A stretch of 13,504 bases of DNA from DATHGT01 sp035317605. Lineage in GTDB: Bacteria > Methylomirabilota > Methylomirabilia > Rokubacteriales > CSP1-6. Made by a program: the position numbers and the translations under genes. This document shows positions 7,204 to 13,153 of the stretch, piece by piece. The notes below the pieces were generated by a model. It was not told the origin of the DNA, made no database searches, and was given only the letters and a program-made list of their open reading frames with translations. The stretch covers positions 1 through 13,504 of the forward strand of contig DATHGT010000131.1 of assembly GCA_035317605.1 (NCBI GenBank), read 5' to 3'. Every line of letters starts with the position of its first letter. Position 1 is the stretch's first letter.

Positions 7204-7785
7204 CTACGCATACGCGCGCGCCCAACGCTGCTGAACCTGCCGGCCGAGGGCCGGATAAACAACGAGACGACGAAACGGATCGATCAGGGCCATGTAGAGT
7301 GCCGTGAGACGACTCACCGGCTTCACGTAGATCGCCAGGTAGAGCGTGTATCCCCCGGGGCGTGGCTCGAGGGCGAGCGCCAGGAAGGCGTGCACGGTCG
7401 CATTGCGAAGCTCGCTGAGGGATTCCTCACCCAAGACGTAGAGCACTCGAAACCGGCCTTCGCGAGTCCCCGGAGCGACCCGAGACTGCGAGCGATCGGC
7501 TCCGGCAAGGCGGGTGACGTACGATGCGCTGGACGGGTCATGGCGCTCGTCATCCCATCCGAACGTGCGGCCCAGGGCCGAGCGCAGCGCGAACAGTCCT
7601 CGCACCGCGAGATTCGGTGGACGCCGATCGCCGAACACGATCGCGCGCGCGTCCTGGATGCTGCGACCGGGGCCGCCGCCCCGCAGTGGTATCGCCCAGA
7701 CATCGTGGAGAGGCACGTCGCTGAGCAGCGCGTGGCAGCGCAGGTTGAGTCTCCGGAAGTCGACCGGCTTCACGCGCATGCCCAC
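7204..7785 (-). CDS. DUF2867 domain-containing protein
   Basis: A 193-residue protein recognised as DUF2867 by its C-terminal half: SRVAPGTREGRFRVLYVLGE (101-120), ESLSELRNATVHAFLALAL (121-139), GGYTLYLAIYVKPVSRLTAL (144-163) and YMALIDPFRRLVVYPAL (164-180). The N-terminal part has RVKPVDFRRLNLRCHALL and DVPLHDVW. The start is a GTG at 7785 with GGGAG 7 nt upstream. An ATG two codons later is possible but too far from that site. No signal peptide or clear membrane segment is visible, though residues 146-180 are fairly hydrophobic. In other genomes the domain is found alone or fused to NAD(P)-binding epimerase-like proteins, but its function is not established. It is the probable first gene of a two-gene unit with the methyltransferase. 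Confidence 0.85.
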   Translation of the reverse strand: MGMRVKPVDFRRLNLRCHALLSDVPLHDVWAIPLRGGGPGRSIQDARAIVFGDRRPPNLAVRGLFALRSALGRTFGWDDERHDPSSASYVTRLAGADRSQSRVAPGTREGRFRVLYVLGEESLSELRNATVHAFLALALEPRPGGYTLYLAIYVKPVSRLTALYMALIDPFRRLVVYPALGRQVQQRWARAYA

Positions 7786-7874
7786 GATCAGTCTCCCATC
7801 AGCGACCCTCGGGACCGCTTCCTGCGGCCCAGGATAACGTGCGGCGCGCCGCGCCGTCAGGCGAATGACGGTGG

Positions 7875-7935
7875 CTACTCCTTGGCGAGCTGGCGGTAGT
7901 CGAGCTGACGGTGGAACCAGTACTGGTAGCCGCGG
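7875..7935 (-). pseudogene. Orphan 3' fragment of a family-5 substrate-binding protein gene
   Basis: Read on the minus strand, these 61 bases encode RGYQYWFHRQLDYRQLAKE followed by TAG. This is residue for residue the C-terminal end of the intact binding protein at 11227-12825. No start, signal peptide or remaining body of the gene precedes it. Beyond 7935 the sequence diverges and becomes the downstream flank of the TIR-STAND gene. It is either the remnant of a third binding-protein copy or the duplicated attachment sequence of an inserted element. Confidence 0.85.
7876..7935. repeat. 60-bp direct repeat, left copy (flanks the TIR-STAND gene)
   Basis: It matches 11228-11287 in the same orientation at 58 of 60 positions. 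The mismatches are G7884 versus C11236 and A7908 versus G11260, both silent or conservative with respect to the encoded peptide. The offset is 3352 bp. Identity stops abruptly at 7935/11287, just after GCCGCGG. Confidence 0.92.
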
Positions 7936-8010
7936 CGCGCATGCGTAGACGTACCGGTCAGCGGCGTGCGCGACCGCTTACGATCCGCGCAAGGCGTCGA
8001 CGCGGGTCTG

Positions 8011-11000
8011 CTACTCTTCGGCTGGCGTGAGGCCGGCTGCGACGGGCCTGACCTCCGTCACGATGCCGTTGGGGTCGGCCTGAGCCAAGACATCGAAGAC
8101 CCGGAGGACCGCATCCGTGATCCCGCGATCACTGGTGATCGCCCGCGCGGCACGGCACGCGGTCTTCGCCGCGGGAATCTGCGTATCGTCTCCACACAAG
8201 GCCAGCCCGCAGAGGGAGAGACCTTTGACGTCGAGCGCGTCATACCGCTCCGCTGTCAATGCGATGAGTTGGTTGGCCAAGGTGATCGCGGTTGTGAACG
8301 CCTCTCGGGCAACGTTCACGTCGCCCTGCCGCAGAGCCACCACGCCCAACAGGGCGGACGTTCCGTGGGCGCTCGAGGGGATATCGTACTTCCGGGCGGC
8401 TTCCACCAGGTCGCGCGCCACGGCAAGGTCGTTCCTGGAGACATGGACCAGGGCGAGAGACTCCCTCGCACCCCTCGAATGTTGAGCAGATCCGATTTCA
8501 TCGGCGATGGCGATGGCCTGCTCCAGGTTGCGGGCCGCCGCATCGGCGTTGCCCATGGATCCGTACAGCTCACCGAGGCCGACATGGGCTGCCGTCTCGC
8601 TCAGCCGATAACCGATGTCGCGCGCGAGGGCGAGCGCTTCCGTGTAACACCGTAGGGCATCGTCAAGTCGGCCGAGAAGCCGATAACACTCGCCCAGGTT
8701 GCCGAGATCTTCGGCCTGGCCTTCTCGATTTTGCGACTCACGGTTGATGAACAGAGCCCGCTCGAAGTACTCGAAGGCGCGGGCGGCTTGGCCGATATGT
8801 GCGTAACGGATCCCGAGGTTGCCCAGGGCACTTGCCTCGTGGGTACGATTGCCGACCTCTCGACTGATCGCCAAGGTTCGCTCGAGATACTCGATGGCGC
8901 GCGCATTCTGCCCGAGGCGGGCGAGACACCCTGCGAGGTTGCCGAGCCACGTTCCCTCGCCTAACCGGTCCCCGCGCTCCTGGGCGAGCTGGAGCGCCTT
9001 CCCGTAAAGATCGACCGCGCGTTGGATCTGGCCCAACCGATAATAGGCCGAGCCCAAGTTGCCGATGCTGTTCTCGGCCAGTCCGGGGTCGGTGATCTTT
9101 CCCTGGAGCTGTTCGTGAAGCTCGATCATCAATCGGTAGTGCCCCCACAGCAGCAGGTAGTCGAAATCGAATTCGACCAACCCTGCCGTCGCGGTGTCGT
9201 AGTCGCCGCCTTCGCAGCGCAGTGCGAACTCGGAGAGCTGGGCCTCGAGGTCGGCCAGGGTTTTCCACGTCTCGCGAGGTTTGCGAGACAGCTTGAACCA
9301 CTCGGCCGCCCGGTGTCGCAGGCCGAAGCGAGTCAGGGGAAGGACCGCGGCCCCTCGGTCGACGGGATCGCCCTCCGGTATTCGCGTGAGGGCATAATCG
9401 CGATCGACCTGATGGAGGTAGTAGCGCCCCGCATCGCGATGGGCGAACTGCATGTTCACCAGCCTGCTCAGCACCCGGCCACTGTCGATCCCGGGCACAT
9501 GGGACTGCAGCAGATAGTCCACGGCGGCCGGAGGCGCCGGGTAGCGGTAGATGGCAAGCGCCTGCATGACCCGTTGGGCCGTAACATCGAGGCGGCTGAA
9601 CGCCTCTCCCACGAGGACGGCCACGACCTGCTGTGGCAGGAACTCGCGGATGTCGTCCAGTATTTCTTGCAGTGACGTATCGCGGTCGGCCGAGAGGATG
9701 CCGAACAGATGCTCGAGGGCACGCGGATATCCGAGCGTGCGCTCGCGGGCTTTAGCCAGGAGAGCGTCTGGGGCGTCTCGCAACCGGACCTTGCCGTCGG
9801 CGTCCATGGCCCTCAGGATGTTCTCGGCGAAGGGGTGGTCCAATCCGCTGTCAACGTCCACGCGCCTCTGCAGGCCCGGCTGCACGAACGCCAGATCGCT
9901 CGGCGCGACCCGGGTGGTGATGATGGCCTTGATCCCGTGGGGAGGCAGCTCTAGTAGCGCGGTCAGCGTGTCGTGCAGCTCCGCATCCTTGATCTGGCCG
10001 GTCTCGACGGCGAGCATGTCCTCGAAGTTATCGAACAGCACCACCGCGCGCCCGCTGGGAAAGGCCTGCAGGAGGGCCTCCATGGTGGCGCGCGTGGTGG
10101 TCTGTGGATTCTTATAGAGAGCGTCGAGCTGCTTGACGGTCTCGTCGGGCAGCAACTGGGTGAGGCCGGCGTACAGGTCGGGGAGATTCGGCCGGTGGAA
10201 GGACCGCGCAGCACTGAGATACACGATGCCATCGACCGTCAGGGCCCCGCCGTCGTCGGGGAGTTGGCCGCCTTCCAGCGAGCGCAACAGCCGGCAGACC
10301 ATGGCGGATTTTCCGACGCCGCCCCGCCCCACCACGGTCATCAGCCGCAGGGATTCATCCGCGAGAAAATCGCCGAGCTGCCGGGTCTCGAAGTGCCGGT
10401 CTTGAAACCACGTCGGGGCTATCAGTGGAGGCCGGTTGATGAACTTGCTCTGGGCGATGCCCCCGACGGGCTTGACGGGCTTGCGTTCGCTTTCCAATCC
10501 CGCCTCGATACTTTGCTGAACCCGCTGCTCGGCGGCTTTGGGATTGTCGATGACTCTCTGCTGCTGCGCGATCTGACGCTCCAGCTCGGCGATGTCCTCT
10601 CGAACGCGCGTCTGCTGTTCCGGTTCGGCACGCGGCAACTCGCGCTGGGCGTCAGAGAGGCGGTACTTGAGGGTCTGGAGTTGCCCCTCCGGTGAGTCCA
10701 TCCACGCCAGGTGCTTGCGGAGCCGGGCCGCCGCGGCCTCGAACCGTCCGACGAAGTCGATGTATTCACGAGATCCGAGACGGAACGGCAATTCGGCGTC
10801 TCGATGCACAAGGAGAGGGATGACGGGCTTCTTGTACTTGAGGGCGCGCACCCATTCGTTCTTGCAGACCGAGTCCGGGCGCACGCTGTCCGCTGACATA
10901 ACGAAGATCATGCCCTTGCACATCTTGATGGCTTCCCCGAGTTGTTCGTCCCAGTCTTCACCGGGGCGCAGGGCTCGCTGGTCCAGCCAGACGGGAATCG

Positions 11001-11091
11001 GGGGTGGACCGGCGGCGAGTTCATCCGCGAGCTTGATCGCGAATTCTTTGCCGTCCACGGCCGAGTAGCTGATGAAGAAGACGTCAGGCAT
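8011..11091 (-). CDS. TIR / NB-ARC-like STAND ATPase / TPR protein (putative NLR-like defence protein)
   Basis: A 1026-residue protein in one frame. Residues 1-125 form a TIR domain: MPDVFFISYSAVDGKEFAIK at the start, VWLDQRALRPGEDW (34-47), then SVCKNEW with Glu79 at the position of the catalytic glutamate of NAD-cleaving TIRs. Residues 135-205 are charged and helical, probably coiled coil. A STAND nucleotide-binding module follows: Walker A GRGGVGKS (255-262), Walker B AVVLFDNFED (349-358), sensor-like IITTR (390-394) and GYPRALEHL (454-462). Residues 675-870 hold five or six TPR units with a 40-residue period (repeated GNLG..Y..LG). Such proteins typically sense a ligand through the repeats, oligomerise with ATP and switch on the TIR effector. 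Phage defence is inferred. The ATG at 11091 has AGAGG 6 nt upstream. An earlier start at 11172 would add 27 residues without family character. The gene looks less GC-biased than its neighbours and stands alone between 60-bp repeats. Confidence 0.93.
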   Translation of the reverse strand: MPDVFFISYSAVDGKEFAIKLADELAAGPPPIPVWLDQRALRPGEDWDEQLGEAIKMCKGMIFVMSADSVRPDSVCKNEWVRALKYKKPVIPLLVHRDAELPFRLGSREYIDFVGRFEAAAARLRKHLAWMDSPEGQLQTLKYRLSDAQRELPRAEPEQQTRVREDIAELERQIAQQQRVIDNPKAAEQRVQQSIEAGLESERKPVKPVGGIAQSKFINRPPLIAPTWFQDRHFETRQLGDFLADESLRLMTVVGRGGVGKSAMVCRLLRSLEGGQLPDDGGALTVDGIVYLSAARSFHRPNLPDLYAGLTQLLPDETVKQLDALYKNPQTTTRATMEALLQAFPSGRAVVLFDNFEDMLAVETGQIKDAELHDTLTALLELPPHGIKAIITTRVAPSDLAFVQPGLQRRVDVDSGLDHPFAENILRAMDADGKVRLRDAPDALLAKARERTLGYPRALEHLFGILSADRDTSLQEILDDIREFLPQQVVAVLVGEAFSRLDVTAQRVMQALAIYRYPAPPAAVDYLLQSHVPGIDSGRVLSRLVNMQFAHRDAGRYYLHQVDRDYALTRIPEGDPVDRGAAVLPLTRFGLRHRAAEWFKLSRKPRETWKTLADLEAQLSEFALRCEGGDYDTATAGLVEFDFDYLLLWGHYRLMIELHEQLQGKITDPGLAENSIGNLGSAYYRLGQIQRAVDLYGKALQLAQERGDRLGEGTWLGNLAGCLARLGQNARAIEYLERTLAISREVGNRTHEASALGNLGIRYAHIGQAARAFEYFERALFINRESQNREGQAEDLGNLGECYRLLGRLDDALRCYTEALALARDIGYRLSETAAHVGLGELYGSMGNADAAARNLEQAIAIADEIGSAQHSRGARESLALVHVSRNDLAVARDLVEAARKYDIPSSAHGTSALLGVVALRQGDVNVAREAFTTAITLANQLIALTAERYDALDVKGLSLCGLALCGDDTQIPAAKTACRAARAITSDRGITDAVLRVFDVLAQADPNGIVTEVRPVAAGLTPAEE

Positions 11092-11226
11092 GCGACACCT
11101 CTGGCGCTCGATGGCAGCGCTCGTATGCGTTGCTCCGCCTGAGCAGAAGGTAAGCGATCGGTGTGTGATCACGCAAGGTGAACCGCTCGGACGGCTGATC
11201 CGGACGGCGGGATGCTACGCCTCGCC
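11092..11226. other. Short intergenic region upstream of the TIR-STAND gene
   Basis: This 135-bp gap separates the end of the second binding-protein gene from the TIR-STAND start on the same strand. It must hold the TIR-STAND promoter if the gene is transcribed independently. I see only a weak TTGCGT followed at about 17-18 nt by a poor -10, and no strong hairpin that would end transcription of the binding-protein gene. Read-through from that gene is therefore possible. Confidence 0.5.
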
Positions 11227-12825
11227 TTACTCCTTCGCGAGCTGGCGGTAGTCGAGCTGGCGGTGGAACCAGTACTGGTAGCCGCGGACGTTCTTCTGCA
11301 TGGCCACGTCGAGGTTGGGCTGGTAGATCGGCACGCGGGGGACCTCGTCGAGGGCGATCTTCACGAAGCCGCGCACGTCGTCCGCGTACTTCTTGGGATC
11401 GCTGTCGAAGCGGGCGGCGTCGATGAGCTTGTCCATGGCCGGGTTCTGGTAGGACATGGTGTTGAAGACCGCGTTCTGGGAGTGATAGTTCCAGAAGAAG
11501 AAGTACTCGGGGAAGTTCAGCCAGCCGCCGAACGCGTTGATGTAGAGCGGCATCTCCTTCTTGAGCATCAGGTTGCGCCAGTTGGCGCCGGGGATGCGGT
11601 TGATCGTGGTCTTGATGCCGATCTGGGCCAGCGATTCCTGGACGAGGACGGCCGTGGGCTCGTTGATGGTCGCGAAGCCCTGGTCGAAGAAGAGCGGGGT
11701 CTCGAAGCCGCCGGCCTGACCGGCTTCCGCCATCAGGGCTTTGGCTTTCGCCATGTCCGTGCGATACGGCGACGCCTTCGGATCGTAGCCGACCGTGTTA
11801 GTGGCGATCGGATGGCCGCTCAGCAGCGCGCCGCGCCCGAACATCGCTGAGGAGAAGATCGACTCATAGGGAAGCGCGTAGGCCACGGCCTGGCGGACCT
11901 TGACGTTGTTGAAGGGCGGCTTGGTGACGTTCATGCCGAGATACGCGTGGGCATTCTCGACGGGGTGCGCGGTCACCGTGAGCTTGCCGGCCCTGGCGAT
12001 CTCCGAGAAGTCCTTGGGCGGCAGGTCGAACGAGATGTCGGCGTCGCCGCGCTCCAGGAGCGCCCGGCGATTGCCGGCCGAGGGCACCTCGCGCACGATG
12101 ACCTTCTTGAGCTTGGGCAGCGGACCCGACTTCCACTCGTCGTAGCGGACGTAGACGGTCTCGGTGCCGGGCTTCCACGACTCCAGGCGATAGGCGCCGC
12201 TGCCCGCGTCGTGACTCTTGAGCCACTCCATCGCCCATGGATCGCTCGGGGTGGCGTTCTTCTTGGCCAGCTCGGAGTTGATCACGACCGGCACCGGCAC
12301 CGCGAGGTCCGGCATCGTGAGCTTGTCCTTGCGGAGGAAGCTCACCCTGAAGGTGTGATCGTCCACGACCGCGAACTGCTCCGGCTTCTCCAGCGAGCCC
12401 GCCTTCATCTGGAACGTCGGAAAGCCGCCGACCGTGACCGCGCGATCGAACGACCACTTCACGTCCCGGGCCGTCACCGGGGTGCCGTCGTGAAAGCGCG
12501 CGTCCTTGCGCAATTTGAAAGTCACCGACGTCCCGTCGGCGGCGAGCTGCCAGCTCTCGGCCAGCTCGGGCTTGAGCACGCTGTAGTCGTAGGAGCGCGT
12601 GCCGTCGGGCAGGGCCTTCACCCCGAACGTCATGAGGCGGTCGTACAGATTCCACGACGCCTGATACGCGGGCCGGTTCGCGCCCACGCCGTGGATGTCC
12701 ATGCTGTTGGGCCCGGACTCGACGACGACGATCAGGGTCTCGTTGCGGCTCTGGGCGAGGGTGGGTTGGGCCAGCGCGAGCAGCGCCAGCATCATGAGCA
12801 CGGGCAATCTCGGCGCTCGGATCAT
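11227..12825 (-). CDS. ABC transporter periplasmic substrate-binding protein, family 5 (copy 2, orphan)
   Basis: A 532-residue solute-binding protein of the peptide/nickel family and a close paralogue of the one at 1832-3427. The two share long stretches such as ESGPNSMDIHGVGAN, YRLESWKPG and VREVPSAGNRRAL. The N-terminus MIRAPRLPVLMMLALLALAQ is a good Sec signal with two arginines, cleaved near PTLAQ-S at about residue 24. The family signature is at about 88-128 (AESWQLAADGTSVTFKLR and onward). The ATG at 12825 sits 6 nt after GGAGG. A GTG one codon upstream is too close to that site. Unlike copy 1 it has no permease genes after it: its 3' end is followed by the TIR-STAND gene, and a duplicate of its last 19 codons lies 3.35 kb away. 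It may feed the first transporter, or its own permeases may have been displaced. A strong sigma-54 promoter match lies upstream. Confidence 0.94.
   Translation of the reverse strand: MIRAPRLPVLMMLALLALAQPTLAQSRNETLIVVVESGPNSMDIHGVGANRPAYQASWNLYDRLMTFGVKALPDGTRSYDYSVLKPELAESWQLAADGTSVTFKLRKDARFHDGTPVTARDVKWSFDRAVTVGGFPTFQMKAGSLEKPEQFAVVDDHTFRVSFLRKDKLTMPDLAVPVPVVINSELAKKNATPSDPWAMEWLKSHDAGSGAYRLESWKPGTETVYVRYDEWKSGPLPKLKKVIVREVPSAGNRRALLERGDADISFDLPPKDFSEIARAGKLTVTAHPVENAHAYLGMNVTKPPFNNVKVRQAVAYALPYESIFSSAMFGRGALLSGHPIATNTVGYDPKASPYRTDMAKAKALMAEAGQAGGFETPLFFDQGFATINEPTAVLVQESLAQIGIKTTINRIPGANWRNLMLKKEMPLYINAFGGWLNFPEYFFFWNYHSQNAVFNTMSYQNPAMDKLIDAARFDSDPKKYADDVRGFVKIALDEVPRVPIYQPNLDVAMQKNVRGYQYWFHRQLDYRQLAKE
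11228..11287. repeat. 60-bp direct repeat, right copy (3' end of the intact binding-protein gene)
   Basis: The partner of the repeat at 7876-7935, with 58 of 60 matches in the same orientation. Here the repeat forms the functional 3' end of the second binding-protein gene, including its TAA stop. A target gene keeping an intact end at one side and a spare end at the other is the layout seen when an element integrates into a gene's 3' end. Duplication followed by deletion would give the same picture. Confidence 0.92.
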
Positions 12826-12876
12826 CACGTTCCTCCCGTGGAATTCGACGCGACTCGATGGGCGCTCGGCTCATCG

Positions 12877-12890
12877 GCAAGGCACGTGCC
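12877..12890 (-). promoter_or_regulatory. Sigma-54 (-24/-12) promoter candidate for binding protein copy 2
   Basis: On the minus strand the sequence is GGCACGTGCCTTGC, which fits the GGCACG-N4-TTGC core of the RpoN consensus at every core position. The GG and GC pairs are separated by exactly 10 bp. Transcription would begin near 12865, leaving a leader of about 40 nt that includes GGAGG. The GGCACGTGCC part is also a 10-bp palindrome. Sigma-54 use implies an upstream enhancer-binding activator. Confidence 0.55.
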
Positions 12891-12927
12891 GAGGCGTGGC
12901 GTCGCGAAACGTGACGTTTGCCGGCTG

Positions 12928-12954
12928 TCGCCTGCTTGCTCTGTGAGCAGGCGA
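12928..12954. promoter_or_regulatory. 27-bp perfect dyad (9-bp arms, 9-bp spacer), possible activator site
   Basis: TCGCCTGCT (12928-12936) is repeated as its exact reverse complement AGCAGGCGA (12946-12954) across a 9-bp spacer. Its centre lies about 76 bp upstream of the predicted leftward sigma-54 start and about 128 bp upstream of the rightward one. These are suitable positions for a shared enhancer-binding protein site. As RNA it could also fold into a hairpin, but no T-run follows it in either direction. Confidence 0.45.
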
Positions 12955-13004
12955 GGGCGGATGCCTTTCTTTGCGGCACGGCCCGCGCGGTCGACGGACT
13001 CCGA

Positions 13005-13026
13005 AACCTCGCGCAATCGCGCGGTT
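13005..13026. promoter_or_regulatory. 22-bp imperfect palindrome upstream of the rightward promoter
   Basis: AACCTCGCG (13005-13013) and CGCGCGGTT (13018-13026) are inverted copies with one mismatch (T13009 against C13022) around a 4-bp centre. It lies about 18 bp upstream of the -24 box of the rightward sigma-54 match. It could be a second protein-binding site. In DNA this GC-rich, chance CGCG pairing is common, so the call is weak. Confidence 0.25.
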
Positions 13027-13043
13027 GAGCCCGTGATAGCCGC

Positions 13044-13058
13044 GGCATGTCGCTTGCT
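13044..13058 (+). promoter_or_regulatory. Sigma-54 (-24/-12) promoter candidate for the NrtA-like gene
   Basis: GGCATGTCGCTTGCT matches the GGCACG-N4-TTGCW consensus with one change (T for C at 13048) and the required 10-bp gap between GG and GC. Transcription would begin near 13069, giving a leader of about 85 nt that contains the hairpin at 13105-13131. Nitrate- and nitrogen-related uptake genes are classical RpoN/NtrC targets, which supports the reading. Confidence 0.5.
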
Positions 13059-13104
13059 CACGCGATGGGCACTCGCGTCAACGTTGTCGCGAGCCTCCCG
13101 GGAC

Positions 13105-13131
13105 AATGGCGCCCCGAACGGTGGCGCCATT
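13105..13131 (+). terminator. Hairpin with pyrimidine-rich tail in the leader of the NrtA-like gene
   Basis: AATGGCGCC (13105-13113) pairs perfectly with GGCGCCATT (13123-13131) around a 9-nt loop that can add a CCG/CGG pairing. It is followed by TCCTTTTCA, a T-rich but interrupted tract. It lies 22 nt before the start codon and downstream of the predicted transcription start. It could act as an attenuator/terminator, as a processing or stability element, or as a protein site. Confidence 0.4.
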
Positions 13132-13153
13132 TCCTTTTCAAGGGGGGGGGACG

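Larger units (their letters stand above)
12826..13153. other. Divergent regulatory region between binding protein copy 2 and the NrtA-like gene
   Basis: This 328-bp gap holds no credible gene. It contains, from left to right: a sigma-54-type promoter facing left (12877-12890), a perfect 9+9 bp dyad (12928-12954), an imperfect dyad (13005-13026), a sigma-54-type promoter facing right (13044-13058), and a hairpin with a pyrimidine-rich tail (13105-13140) before the ribosome site of the rightward gene. The density of elements suggests a shared, actively regulated promoter region. Confidence 0.65.

Noticed and set aside
7841..7852. A 12-bp perfect palindrome GCGGCGCGCCGC upstream of the DUF2867 gene
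   Set aside because: It is made only of G and C in very GC-rich DNA, has no loop or T-tract and no second copy, so chance is the simplest explanation.
11120..11170. A -35/-10 pair (TTGCGT, then TTACCT or TACCTT) on the minus strand before the TIR-STAND gene
   Set aside because: Both boxes match consensus at only about half the positions, so this is not better than chance.
7936..11226. Possible terminal inverted similarity at the inner ends of the repeat-bounded segment (GCGTAG ... CCGG.TCAGC at both ends)
   Set aside because: The spacing between the matching blocks differs (about 5 versus 11 nt) and there is no transposase. It is not enough to call an insertion sequence.
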